From positions 1 to 59,475 of the forward strand of contig JAUIII010000004.1 of the NCBI GenBank assembly GCA_030431855.1: a DNA stretch of 59,475 nucleotides. The letters are read 5' to 3'. The position numbers and the translations under genes are program-made. Position 1 is the stretch's first letter; each line of letters begins with the position of its first letter. Under the pieces are notes generated by a model, which worked only from the letters and a program-made list of their open reading frames with translations, was not told the origin of the DNA and made no database searches. The DNA comes from a bacterium (GTDB lineage: Bacteria; Patescibacteriota; Saccharimonadia; Saccharimonadales; Saccharimonadaceae). This document shows positions 1 through 8,031 of the stretch, piece by piece.

Positions 1-559
1 GCATGTTTACGAAATCCGCAGCCGATCCCGCGTTAGACTTTCCTTCGTCATTTTCCGGTTCATGCCAAAAGGTGACCCAGACAGGGTGACCAGTATTATC
101 TAATGCGCGTAAAGTGGAATCTAACACCGCATCGTGATCACCGTTTGCCACTTGAGACCATTTAGGCGTTTTAAATGATATCCAAACAAGCCGATTTTTA
201 TTGTAGTTTGAATTGATAGTGTTTACCGCGGATGAAGCAGTGTTCCACTGATTAAATTTGCGATATACGCCTACTGGTTTCCCAGAGGCAGCTTCGTAGT
301 CATCTACAAAATTGCCAGATGTACCGAAGAAAGCTTTGCCAGAGACAAGTGGATTGGGGTCGCCAGGGAACCGTTGCTGCACAGCTGCGTCTGATACGTT
401 GAACTGGTCTCCCCATAAGTAACTTGCAGCGCCAAACAGCAAGGCGACGGCCACCGCTGCAGCGACTCCTGTATGTAGTGCGGAAAACCGCCTTTTCCCA
501 GATGCTATTACTTTTGATCTTGCAGTGGTGTTTCGTTTTTGATTCGTTCTCTTTGCCAT
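1..559 (-). CDS. GH26-like secreted/anchored glycoside hydrolase, N-terminal part (runs off window)
   Basis: Open from an ATG at 559 down to base 1 with no stop, giving the first 186 residues of a longer protein. The N terminus is basic (residues 1-25) and is followed by a hydrophobic segment at about 27-50, so the protein is exported or membrane anchored. A flexible linker follows. The fragment ends with VWVTFWHEPEND (HEPE at 166-169), which resembles the acid/base region of family 26 glycoside hydrolases (beta-mannanase type). The second catalytic Glu would lie beyond the edge. It is divergent from the methylase gene at 622. A role in degrading host or environmental polysaccharide is inferred; substrate cannot be told from the fragment. 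Confidence 0.6.
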   Translation of the reverse strand, partial: MAKRTNQKRNTTARSKVIASGKRRFSALHTGVAAAVAVALLFGAASYLWGDQFNVSDAAVQQRFPGDPNPLVSGKAFFGTSGNFVDDYEAASGKPVGVYRKFNQWNTASSAVNTINSNYNKNRLVWISFKTPKWSQVANGDHDAVLDSTLRALDNTGHPVWVTFWHEPENDEGKSNAGSAADFVNM

Positions 560-607
560 AGTGGTTATGCTACCTTGACACAATGATACAACAAATGGCA
601 AAAATAG

Positions 608-613
608 TATAAT
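608..613 (+). promoter_or_regulatory. -10 box of leaderless promoter for the erm-like gene
   Basis: TATAAT ends 8 nt before the ATG at 622, so transcription would begin 1-2 nt before the start codon. There is no clear -35 at 17 bp; a TTGACA at 575-580 is too far away (27 bp). Confidence 0.6.
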
Positions 614-621
614 GACAAGAG

Positions 622-1347
622 ATGAGACGAAAACACGAACATAGTCAGCATTTCTTACGTTCACCCAGATTAGTGGCGGAGCTTGTTGGGCACAGTACTA
701 TTCGCAAAAACGATATTGTGTACGATTTGGGTGCCGGAAGTGGCGTGATAGCGAGCGTACTCGCAAATCGCTGCAAAGAAGTAGTTGCGGTAGAAATAGA
801 GCCAGAAGCGCTGAAGAAGTTACGCGACAACCTAGGACACGTACAGAATGTGTCGATAGTAGAAAGCGATATATTGTCTATTGTGCCTCCATCTGACCCG
901 TATAAAATCTTTGCCAATATTCCATTTTCTATTAGCGCAGCTGTGGTAAAGAAGTTTACGCAAGCAGATAGCTCGCCCAAAGCCATGTACCTTATCGTTC
1001 AGAAGCAGTTCGCACGCAAGCTAGTGCCAGGCGACGATCATTTTACCAGCGCACTTGCTGCCCAAATTGGCCCGTGGTGGAGTGTTCGTGTACGAAAACC
1101 ATTACGAAAAACAGATTTTACGCCACCCCCGGCTGTCGACACTGTGCTGTTAGAGCTGAAGCGTCGCGAAACGCCCTTGATGCATGGCGGCCCAGCATCG
1201 TATGCCGACTTTGTTGCGAGAGCGTTTGCAGACCAAGTGTATTATCGAACGCTGCCGCTTGAGGGTGCCGGTATTTTACCAGAACTTCGGCCCTCACAGT
1301 TGAGCCTAGAGCAGTGGATGAAACTTTACGATATAATAATACTATGA
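622..1347 (+). CDS. Erm/KsgA-superfamily rRNA adenine N6-methyltransferase, Erm-like
   Basis: SAM-dependent rRNA adenine methylase of 241 aa. The start shows QHFLRSPRLV, then the SAM-binding DLGAGSG (35-41), the acidic VEIE (57-60), ESDIL (81-85) and the catalytic NIPF (99-102). NIPF followed by SIS and the QHFLRSP opening are more like Erm 23S rRNA A2058 methylases than KsgA, which usually has NLPY and a longer C-terminal domain of about 270 aa in total. The C-terminal domain here is short. If truly Erm-type it would modify 23S rRNA and protect against macrolide-lincosamide-streptogramin B antibiotics; a divergent RsmA (KsgA) is the alternative. Its last codons contain the -10 of the next gene, and its TGA overlaps that gene's ATG. 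Confidence 0.75.
   Translation: MRRKHEHSQHFLRSPRLVAELVGHSTIRKNDIVYDLGAGSGVIASVLANRCKEVVAVEIEPEALKKLRDNLGHVQNVSIVESDILSIVPPSDPYKIFANIPFSISAAVVKKFTQADSSPKAMYLIVQKQFARKLVPGDDHFTSALAAQIGPWWSVRVRKPLRKTDFTPPPAVDTVLLELKRRETPLMHGGPASYADFVARAFADQVYYRTLPLEGAGILPELRPSQLSLEQWMKLYDIIIL
1332..1337 (+). promoter_or_regulatory. -10 box of leaderless promoter inside the 3-prime end of the methylase gene
   Basis: TATAAT with exactly 6 nt (AATACT) before the ATG at 1344, so +1 should fall on the A of ATG. The next gene can thus be expressed independently although it overlaps the upstream stop codon. Confidence 0.65.
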
Positions 1348-1967
1348 AAATTGCAGTAATTGGCGCGGATGGACGAAGTGGGCGCGCATTTTTAGAAATA
1401 GCCCTAGAGGCGGGGCATGAAATTCGTGCAGGTGTACGCATGAGTGACAAGCCTTCAGAGTACGAGAATTTAACCTATGTACAGTGTGACGCCACGAAGC
1501 CAGCGCAAGTGCGCGAACTGATTACAGGTTGTAGCGTGGTCGTGAGTTTAATAGGTCACGTAAAAGGCTCGCCATCAGATGTGCAAACCAAGGCGATGAA
1601 GGTGATTGTCTCTGAGATGAAGAACATGAAGAAGAAGCGTATTATTAGCCTCACTGGTACAGGCGTGCGTTTTGAGGGTGACAAAATTACGCTGCTTGAT
1701 AGAATACTGAATTTGGCAATATCTCTGATTGACCCAGCACGAGTAAGCGATGGCAAGCAGCACGTTGAAGTGCTGAAACACAGTGAACTTGACTGGACGG
1801 TGATTCGGGTGCTGAAGCTAGCAAACACCGATATGAGGCCATTTGTTCTGCGTGAAAAAGGCCCGACGAAACTATTTGTGAGTAGAAAAGATGTCGCGAG
1901 GGCGGTGCTGCAGGTGCTAGAAACAGACCGATACCACAACAGCGCACCGATGATCGGTTCTGTATAA
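1344..1967 (+). CDS. NAD(P)-binding NmrA/SDR-type oxidoreductase-like protein
   Basis: 207 aa atypical short-chain dehydrogenase (NAD(P)-binding, NmrA-like). The N-terminal MKIAVIGADGRSG carries the dinucleotide-binding GxxGxxG at 7-13, and a conserved SLTGTG stretch follows the central strand. I saw no convincing YxxxK catalytic pair, which fits NmrA-like sensors or epimerase-like proteins rather than classical dehydrogenases. The start at 1344 is chosen over an upstream in-frame ATG at 1314 because the -10 box sits 6 nt before it and the binding motif then begins at residue 7, as is usual. The substrate is unknown. Confidence 0.75.
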   Translation: MKIAVIGADGRSGRAFLEIALEAGHEIRAGVRMSDKPSEYENLTYVQCDATKPAQVRELITGCSVVVSLIGHVKGSPSDVQTKAMKVIVSEMKNMKKKRIISLTGTGVRFEGDKITLLDRILNLAISLIDPARVSDGKQHVEVLKHSELDWTVIRVLKLANTDMRPFVLREKGPTKLFVSRKDVARAVLQVLETDRYHNSAPMIGSV

Positions 1968-1968
1968 T
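1963..1968 (+). promoter_or_regulatory. -10 box of leaderless promoter for the DUF4396-like gene
   Basis: TATAAT, 7 nt before the ATG at 1976; it overlaps the stop codon of the upstream gene. Confidence 0.6.
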
Positions 1969-1975
1969 AGAAGCT

Positions 1976-2428
1976 ATGAATCCCACGCTGAAAATGGCCG
2001 CCAGCGCAACGCTACATTGTCTTATAGGATGTTCAATTGGAGAGCTTATTGGCGTGACAATCGGTACGCATGCTGGCTTTGCGCCACTGCAAATTATTAT
2101 ACTCGCCGGCACGCTATCGTTTATAAGTGGCTACGCCTTTTCCACGTGGCCATTAGTGCGCGGCGACATGGGCTTTTTTACGGCGCTCAAGCTTGTTTTT
2201 ATTGCCGATACGCTGTCGATTGTGACAATGATAGTCGTAGATAACGGAGTGATGGCAAGTATTCCTGGTGCATTTGATAAAGATTTCACTCATCCGATTT
2301 ACTGGTTTAGTCGAGTCATTGCGCTTGCGGCAGCATTTCTTATCGCTTGGCCGGTAAACTACCACCTCATCAAAAAAGGCAAAGGTCACGCATTGACTCA
2401 TGATCATCATGGGCATCACGATTCTTGA
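1976..2428 (+). CDS. DUF4396-like integral membrane protein
   Basis: 150 aa, about four hydrophobic segments (roughly 10-30, 35-55, 65-90, 105-130). The first carries HCLIGCSIGE (14-23), a His/Cys/Glu pattern I associate with the DUF4396 family. The tail ends in a His-rich stretch (HDHHGHHDS) that could bind a transition metal. No enzymatic function is assigned to the family. It lies in a run of small unrelated membrane genes that each appear to have their own promoter. Confidence 0.6.
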   Translation: MNPTLKMAASATLHCLIGCSIGELIGVTIGTHAGFAPLQIIILAGTLSFISGYAFSTWPLVRGDMGFFTALKLVFIADTLSIVTMIVVDNGVMASIPGAFDKDFTHPIYWFSRVIALAAAFLIAWPVNYHLIKKGKGHALTHDHHGHHDS

Positions 2429-2430
2429 AG

Positions 2431-2436
2431 TATACT
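2431..2436 (+). promoter_or_regulatory. -10 box of leaderless promoter for the PspC-like gene
   Basis: TATACT with 6 nt (AGAAGT) before the ATG at 2443. Confidence 0.6.
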
Positions 2437-2442
2437 AGAAGT

Positions 2443-2628
2443 ATGAAGCGACTATATCGATCAACCAAAGACAGAAAAATCGCCGGCGTATGTGGCGGTT
2501 TGGGGGAATATTTCAACATCGATCCCACTATCGTACGGCTGATATTTTTCTTGCTGCTACTTCCCGGCGGTCTACCTGGGTTTATCCCCTATGTGATTCT
2601 GTGGGTTGTGGTACCCAGCAAGCCATAG
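2443..2628 (+). CDS. PspC-domain small membrane protein
   Basis: 61 aa, nearly all one PspC domain: a basic N-terminal stretch (RSTKDRKIAG), the signature VCGGLGEYFNIDP, then a hydrophobic hairpin at about 30-58. PspC proteins act in phage-shock or envelope-stress responses at the inner membrane, usually with PspA, and no pspA is visible here. The start at 2443 is preferred to a TTG at 2425 because the -10 hexamer lies 6 nt upstream of it and the domain begins immediately. Confidence 0.85.
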   Translation: MKRLYRSTKDRKIAGVCGGLGEYFNIDPTIVRLIFFLLLLPGGLPGFIPYVILWVVVPSKP

Positions 2629-2662
2629 TATTTTCACTCTGAAACTGACATAATAAGCAACA

Positions 2663-4444
2663 ATGAAAAGCCTGCTGAAAGTTCTTAGCTATGCGCGGCA
2701 TTTGTGGCCGTATTACCTGGGGATTATTGTATTTTCTATTCTGATGAGCCTTACGGCGTTGGCCGCGCCATTTATTATTAAGGCTGCTACCGATTTGGTG
2801 GTGGCGGCGATTCAAACCGGCAACCCGGATATTTCGGGGGCGCTATGGTTGGCGGTGGCGCTGTTCGTGGCTGATGCACTAAACACTCTCTTTACCAACT
2901 GGGGCGGCTATTTAGGTGACGTGATGAGCGCTAAATTGAAAAAGCAGCTGAGCGAGCGTTACTACACGCATTTACTAAAACTACCGCAGAGCTATTATGA
3001 CACCGAGCTAACAGGTACAATCATTAACCGTTTGAACCGAACTATCTTTGAAGTTACCCAGTTCATGAATATGTTCGCGAACAACTTTTTCCAAATGTTC
3101 CTCACGATGATTCTGACTATTATTATTGTGCTTACATACAGCTGGGAGCTTGCGCTGCTACTGGTTGTGCTGTATCCGCTATTCATGTGGCTGACTGCAC
3201 TCACGAGCAAAAAGTGGCAGAAGTGGCAGAACGAAAAAAACCTGCAGACGGACATCGCAAGTGGGCGATTTGCAGAAGTAATTGCACAAATCCGGGTGGT
3301 AAAGAGCTTTATTCAGGAAACGCTTGAGTTTCGACATTTCGAACGGCGTTTTCAAAAAACAATAGACATCACCTACAGGCAGTCTCGCTATTGGCACAAT
3401 ATGGACATTGCCAGACGGTTTGTGTTGAACGCTATTTTCTTTGCTATGTTCGCGTTTCTGTTTGTAAAGACGGTCGAAGGTCGCTTTACGATAGGCGAGA
3501 TGATATTGCTGATTCAGCTTATTAACATGATGCGGTTCCCCATATTTAATATGAGTTTTATTATTGAGGGCATTCAGAAAGCTATTTCGGGCAGTAGAGA
3601 TTACTTCAAGGTGATGGAACTTCAGCCCGCAGTTGCGGATAAAGACCACGCTCCTGCGCTAGAAGTGAGCAGGGGCAGAGTAGAATATTACGAAGTTGAT
3701 TTTGGCTATAACGAACATGATGAAGTATTGAAGCGGATTAGCTTTGCCGTTGAACCTGGCGAAAAAGTAGCGCTAGTGGGCGAGAGTGGCGAAGGAAAAA
3801 CAACGTTAACAAGCTTGCTGCTGCGACTGTACGACGTGAAGAACGGCACGATAACGATTGACGGTACGTCTGTCGACGAAGTGCGACAAACGAGTTTACG
3901 CGAACATATCGCGGTGGTGTTTCAAGAGCCGGCACTGTTTAGCGGCACCATACGCGAAAATATTGCCTATGCAAAGCCGCATGCGACTGATAAAGAAGTC
4001 GACGACGCGGCAAAAGCAGCAAACGCCTACGATTTTATTACTAAACTTGAAAAGGGTATTGATACTGAAATAGGCGAACGTGGCTTGAAATTGTCTGGCG
4101 GGCAGAAGCAGCGCATTGCGATAGCCAGAGCGATTTTAAAAGACGCGCCAATTTTGATTCTTGACGAGGCGACCAGCAGCCTTGATTCGCGAGCAGAGAA
4201 ACAAGTACAGGAAGCACTGGACCGACTGATGAAAGGCCGAACGACACTTATCATTGCGCACCGACTCAGCACCATCGCTCACGTAGATAGAATAGTGACA
4301 CTGAAAAATGGCCAGGTTGATGAGATTGGCTCGCCAAAAGAGCTATCAAAGACCCAGGGCATCTATGCGCAGCTTCTCGAGCTACAAATGGGTACAACCG
4401 AACAAGCCAAAGCCAAGCTGCGCGACTATGAGATTGCGAGTTAG
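2663..4444 (+). CDS. ABC exporter, fused permease and ATPase (MsbA/BmrA-like)
   Basis: 593 aa half-transporter expected to work as a homodimer. Residues 1-320 form a six-helix type I exporter domain; the C-terminal nucleotide-binding domain has Walker A GESGEGKTT, signature LSGGQKQR, Walker B ILILDEATSSLD and the H-loop IIAHRLS. Family members flip lipids or expel drugs and peptides; the substrate cannot be read from sequence. It follows the pspC-like gene by 34 nt. A CATAAT hexamer lies 8 nt before the ATG. No partner half-transporter is adjacent. Confidence 0.9.
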   Translation: MKSLLKVLSYARHLWPYYLGIIVFSILMSLTALAAPFIIKAATDLVVAAIQTGNPDISGALWLAVALFVADALNTLFTNWGGYLGDVMSAKLKKQLSERYYTHLLKLPQSYYDTELTGTIINRLNRTIFEVTQFMNMFANNFFQMFLTMILTIIIVLTYSWELALLLVVLYPLFMWLTALTSKKWQKWQNEKNLQTDIASGRFAEVIAQIRVVKSFIQETLEFRHFERRFQKTIDITYRQSRYWHNMDIARRFVLNAIFFAMFAFLFVKTVEGRFTIGEMILLIQLINMMRFPIFNMSFIIEGIQKAISGSRDYFKVMELQPAVADKDHAPALEVSRGRVEYYEVDFGYNEHDEVLKRISFAVEPGEKVALVGESGEGKTTLTSLLLRLYDVKNGTITIDGTSVDEVRQTSLREHIAVVFQEPALFSGTIRENIAYAKPHATDKEVDDAAKAANAYDFITKLEKGIDTEIGERGLKLSGGQKQRIAIARAILKDAPILILDEATSSLDSRAEKQVQEALDRLMKGRTTLIIAHRLSTIAHVDRIVTLKNGQVDEIGSPKELSKTQGIYAQLLELQMGTTEQAKAKLRDYEIAS

Positions 4445-4449
4445 TTTGG

Positions 4450-4455
4450 TATACT
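4450..4455 (+). promoter_or_regulatory. -10 box (TATACT) for the fkbp-trxB pair
   Basis: TATACT 34 nt before the ATG at 4490, followed by a short leader with AGGGG at 4481-4485 as ribosome binding site. This is a leadered promoter, in contrast to most neighbours. Confidence 0.55.
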
Positions 4456-4489
4456 AAGTAAAGCAACTAAGAAAACTTATAGGGGAAAT

Positions 4490-5035
4490 ATGTCGACAAC
4501 AAACAGTCAACGTTTTGGAATTTGGGTGATCGCTATCGTGCTGACCGTTGGTACGCTCGCCGGGTTTATTGCGATGATTATCGCACCGCAGAATGAGGCG
4601 ACCGACGCGCTCAACGAACAGCAGGCGCTAGAACAAAGTGTGATGGACGAGTGGAAGAAGAATACGCCACTCAAGGGGTATGAGGCGAGCAAATTTGATG
4701 CAGATAGCGTGACGAAACTAAAGGTTGAAACACTCAAAAAGGGCTCTGGTAAAACCGCTAAGGAAACCTCTACAGTAACAGCTAATTACTTTGGCTGGAA
4801 CAGTGATGGCTTGATTTTCGACAGTACCAATAAAAATGGCGAGCAAAATCCTATTGATTTTCCACTTGATCAAGTGATATCTGGATGGACAGAAGGCCTG
4901 ACAGGCGTGAAAGCTGGCTCGACGGTTCGCCTGACTATTCCTGCAGACATGGCGTACGGTGAAGACACTGGTCAATTTACTGGGCGCCCCACCGGCCCGC
5001 TGATGTTCGTGGTAGAAGTTAAGAAGGTAAAGTAA
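4490..5035 (+). CDS. Membrane-anchored FKBP-type peptidyl-prolyl cis-trans isomerase
   Basis: 181 aa. One N-terminal transmembrane segment (about 10-32) with a short basic cytoplasmic head places the enzyme on the outer face of the membrane. After a linker, an FKBP domain fills residues 80-181: GWNSDGLIFDST, FPLDQVISGWTEGLTGVKAGS and PADMAYGED match the conserved core. It should catalyse proline isomerisation in exported proteins. It is followed after 1 nt by thioredoxin reductase, suggesting an operon for protein folding and thiol redox. Confidence 0.9.
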   Translation: MSTTNSQRFGIWVIAIVLTVGTLAGFIAMIIAPQNEATDALNEQQALEQSVMDEWKKNTPLKGYEASKFDADSVTKLKVETLKKGSGKTAKETSTVTANYFGWNSDGLIFDSTNKNGEQNPIDFPLDQVISGWTEGLTGVKAGSTVRLTIPADMAYGEDTGQFTGRPTGPLMFVVEVKKVK

Positions 5036-5036
5036 T

Positions 5037-5975
5037 ATGACAGTAAAAATCCGAGACGTCGTAATGGTAGGCGCAGGGCCAAGCGCGCTAGCTGCCGCTG
5101 TCTATACTACTCGTGAAGATATCGATACCGTACTGTATGAAAAGGGTGTCGTAGGCGGTATGGCAGCAATCACAGATAAGGTGGACAATTACCCAGGCTT
5201 TGCGGAAGGCATCGAAGGCCTCAAGCTGGCAGAAGAACTGCAAAAACAAGCCGAACGTTTCGGCGCCGAGATTGAATTTGGTGATGTAACTGAGCTACGT
5301 GATGAAGGTGACCATAAAGTGCTGGTAGTCGATGGTGAAGAAGTGAAAGCTCGAACCGTATTGATAGCGACTGGTAGTGACTACAATAAAATCAACGTGC
5401 CAGGTGAGGCAGAATACTATGGCCGAGGCGTGCACTACTGCGCCACATGTGACGGTGCGTTTTATAGAGACAAAAAACTAGCCGTGGTTGGGGGCGGTAA
5501 CTCTGCTGTACAAGAGGCGATTTTCTTGACTCGTTTCGCAAGCCATATAGATTTGCTGGTGCGTAGCGAAATAAAAGCCAGCGAAGTATTGCAGCATGAG
5601 CTAAAAGAATTCGTGCATGAAGGTAAAATAACCATACACAAAGGCACGACAACCGAAGAAATCTTGGCCACGGACGGAAAAGTAAGCTCTGTAAAAGTAA
5701 ATCAAAATGGTACTGAAAAAGAGTTCAAAGTTGACGGCGTATTCGTGTTTGTTGGCTTAAAACCAAACACACAATTTGTAGAAGGTACGCTAGATCTCGA
5801 TACGAGTGGTCTTATAAAAACTGACGCAATGCTGGAAACAAGTATGCCCGGCGTATTCGCTAGTGGCGATGTTCGTAGCGGCGCGACGATGCAAATCGCC
5901 AGCGCTGTCGGTGAAGGCGCGTCAGCTGCTCTTGCCATCCGTGAGTATCTGAACGAGCTAAAGCGCAAAAAATAG
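5037..5975 (+). CDS. trxB: Thioredoxin reductase (NADPH)
   Basis: 312 aa low-molecular-weight FAD-dependent reductase. It shows FAD-binding GAGPSA (12-17), ATGSDY (111-116), the redox-active CATC (135-138) in CATCDGAFY, NADPH-binding GGGNSA (152-157) and the C-terminal FAD motif ASGDVRSGATMQI. It transfers electrons from NADPH to thioredoxin; no thioredoxin gene lies in the window. It is probably co-transcribed with the upstream FKBP (1 nt gap) and converges on the PLD-family gene, with 14 nt between the stops. Confidence 0.95.
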   Translation: MTVKIRDVVMVGAGPSALAAAVYTTREDIDTVLYEKGVVGGMAAITDKVDNYPGFAEGIEGLKLAEELQKQAERFGAEIEFGDVTELRDEGDHKVLVVDGEEVKARTVLIATGSDYNKINVPGEAEYYGRGVHYCATCDGAFYRDKKLAVVGGGNSAVQEAIFLTRFASHIDLLVRSEIKASEVLQHELKEFVHEGKITIHKGTTTEEILATDGKVSSVKVNQNGTEKEFKVDGVFVFVGLKPNTQFVEGTLDLDTSGLIKTDAMLETSMPGVFASGDVRSGATMQIASAVGEGASAALAIREYLNELKRKK

Positions 5976-5989
5976 CCGTGCTTGCGTAG

Positions 5990-6979
5990 CTAGGCAACGT
6001 GTTTCTTGAAAAATGTTTCGAGTTGTTTGATGATTTTTGGGTTACGTGTTTCGAGTGCGATTTCACGGGTGCCTAGTAATACGCCTCCGTACACGAAATT
6101 ATGAGAGCCAGTAATGGCAACCTTTTCGCCGTCTGGCATGGTAAAAATAATGAATTTTGCATGTAAATAGCGGTTGCGAGTATACAGGGTTTGGTGGCCA
6201 CTGAATACCTGACCGATGTGTATGACGGTTCTATTGATAGGACTGGCAAGCTCTGCGCGGTTGAAATACAGGCGCCGTTTTTTATGTTTTAAAATACGCC
6301 CTAGCTTGCCGGTGGGGCAGTACTGCGACACAAGCAGTACGTCTTCGGCTTGTTTCGCTAGTTCGCATGCCCTCCGGAAAATAATTGAATCACCCTGAAA
6401 TCCTCCGTCGGTAAGCACTGTGTCTTTGCCAAATGTGAACTTATGGCTTCGGTATGCGTAGTGCCCACGGTCTGCTTTTGTAATTTGTGTGGCTTCGTGC
6501 ACAATATCATCTGCCAAACGAGTATCGGTGCAGCGAAACATATAGTCAATATTATTCAGTAGGTCTTTTCCGTATAGATTGATACCGCCAAAGGAATATA
6601 CCGTGTCGTCGACAACAAGGGCTTTGATGTGCGTACGCCCTGTGAATGGCGTAGTGCTAAACCTACCCAGCCAGTCAAACTGTACACCTTTGCTTTTTAG
6701 CTCGCGCACCATGGCAGTAGTATTACGTGATCGTTTCGTAAAGAACTTAATGGGCAGAAAGTGTCCACCAAGCTCGCCATAGGTAAACAAGTCTGCTGCT
6801 ACGACAACCTCTACACCACGTTCGGCCGCGTTTCCTAGCGCATCGATAAACAAATCGGTGGTGTCGTCATCTGTTATCATGAGGGCCATGAAGTATACGC
6901 GCGTGGTTGCTTTATGGATTGCTGCGGTTGCTTCGGCAATGTAGTCGCTCGGCAGCAGCAACGTCGGACTTTTTGACAT
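5990..6979 (-). CDS. Phospholipase D/cardiolipin synthase superfamily protein
   Basis: 329 aa with two HKD half-sites: HIKALVVDD (H117, K119, D124) with GGIN following, and HAKF (H273, K275) followed by GSHNF. This layout is that of PLD-superfamily phosphatidyltransferases or nucleases. There is no N-terminal membrane segment, unlike typical bacterial Cls, so a soluble phospholipase, cardiolipin-synthase-like or nuclease role is open. The start at 6979 is set by a TATACT 6 nt upstream on this strand; a longer reading frame extends to 7159 but would run through the ppa leader. Confidence 0.8.
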   Translation of the reverse strand: MSKSPTLLLPSDYIAEATAAIHKATTRVYFMALMITDDDTTDLFIDALGNAAERGVEVVVAADLFTYGELGGHFLPIKFFTKRSRNTTAMVRELKSKGVQFDWLGRFSTTPFTGRTHIKALVVDDTVYSFGGINLYGKDLLNNIDYMFRCTDTRLADDIVHEATQITKADRGHYAYRSHKFTFGKDTVLTDGGFQGDSIIFRRACELAKQAEDVLLVSQYCPTGKLGRILKHKKRRLYFNRAELASPINRTVIHIGQVFSGHQTLYTRNRYLHAKFIIFTMPDGEKVAITGSHNFVYGGVLLGTREIALETRNPKIIKQLETFFKKHVA

Positions 6980-6985
6980 ATCTAT

Positions 6986-6991
6986 AGTATA
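6986..6991 (-). promoter_or_regulatory. -10 box of leaderless promoter for the PLD-family gene
   Basis: Minus-strand TATACT with 6 nt (ATAGAT) before the ATG at 6979. Confidence 0.65.
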
Positions 6992-7072
6992 GCCTACTTC
7001 TGCTATTGCTTGAGTGCAACATGTGGGCGAATATTTGCTACAATGTAAGAAGTAAGAAAAAGGAGAAATAAC

Positions 7073-7600
7073 ATGGCTGATTTTAACCAAGTGCTCACGC
7101 CCGGAGATGTCGATAACGGCATGGTGAACACCGTAGTAGAGATACCGCAAGGCTCGCAACTAAAAGTAGAATGGGACCGCGAACGCGCGGCGTTTATGCT
7201 TGATAGGGTAGAGCCTCGTATTTTCGCTAAACCAGTGAATTACGGGTTTATTCCGCAAACGCTCGACGAAGATGGCGACGAACTTGATACCTTGATTGTC
7301 TGCCCAGAGCCATTGGCAACAGGTGTATGGCTAAAAGCAAAAGTTATTGGCGTGATGAAGTTTGTCGACGACGGCGAAGTGGATGACAAGATTGTGGTAG
7401 TACCAGCAGATAACCGTGACGATGGCGATGCAATCAACAGCCTGGATGACATTGGGCATCTTACAAAGCAAATCGAACACCATTTCAATCACTACAAAGA
7501 CTTGAAAAAGCCAGGCAGCACTGAAGTAAAATCATGGGGTGACGCCGAAGAAGCGAAGGCGGTGATTAAAAGCTGCATGGAGCGCTGGAACGGCAGATAA
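7073..7600 (+). CDS. ppa: Inorganic pyrophosphatase, family I
   Basis: 175 aa soluble family I pyrophosphatase, hydrolysing PPi to two phosphates and pulling biosynthetic reactions forward. Visible active-site elements are VNYGFIPQT (Tyr57) and the acidic metal-binding run DEDGDELD (65-72), equivalent to the DGDxLD signature. An AAGGAG ribosome site lies 7-12 nt before the ATG. Its TAA overlaps the ATG of the Nudix gene by one base, so the two are likely translationally coupled. Confidence 0.93.
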   Translation: MADFNQVLTPGDVDNGMVNTVVEIPQGSQLKVEWDRERAAFMLDRVEPRIFAKPVNYGFIPQTLDEDGDELDTLIVCPEPLATGVWLKAKVIGVMKFVDDGEVDDKIVVVPADNRDDGDAINSLDDIGHLTKQIEHHFNHYKDLKKPGSTEVKSWGDAEEAKAVIKSCMERWNGR

Positions 7601-8031
7601 TGCGAACACTCGTTAATGTTGCGAAAGTATTGGTCCGGAGTAGCGAAGGCGAGTATCTCATACTCCGCAGTAGCGTGTGGCCAGAGCGCCCCGATCGTTC
7701 ACAGAAACCCGATTTACCTGGTGGGGAGGTAGATGGCAACGAGACACACGCTCAAGCAGCGGTTCGTGAGCTGCAAGAAGAAGCAGGGATTGTCGTAGCG
7801 GAGAGTCAGTTGCGCATGGTGTTTGCCGAGACATATCCTCATAAAGATGACGAATCGGTGACGCGCATTATCTATCGGGTAGATCTCGATACAACTCCAG
7901 AAGTGACGCTAAGCTGGGAGCATGAAAGTTATGCCTGGATGAGCAGCGACGAGGTGCTGGCAATAGACGACATTCGCGACCCGTATAGAGAGCGATTCCG
8001 CTACTTACACGAAATTGGTCAGCTAGACTAA
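7600..8031 (+). CDS. Nudix hydrolase
   Basis: 143 aa with an intact Nudix box, GX5EX7REUXEEXGU, at residues 42-64 (ending RELQEEAGI). It hydrolyses a nucleoside diphosphate linked to some other moiety; the exact substrate cannot be predicted. The coupling to ppa is sensible if it releases pyrophosphate. Its stop abuts the convergent rel gene with no gap. Confidence 0.85.
   Translation: MRTLVNVAKVLVRSSEGEYLILRSSVWPERPDRSQKPDLPGGEVDGNETHAQAAVRELQEEAGIVVAESQLRMVFAETYPHKDDESVTRIIYRVDLDTTPEVTLSWEHESYAWMSSDEVLAIDDIRDPYRERFRYLHEIGQLD

Noticed and set aside
6980-7159. N-terminal extension of the PLD-family protein to 7159
   Set aside because: It would overlap the ppa leader and start, and the -10 box lies 6 nt before the internal ATG at 6979.
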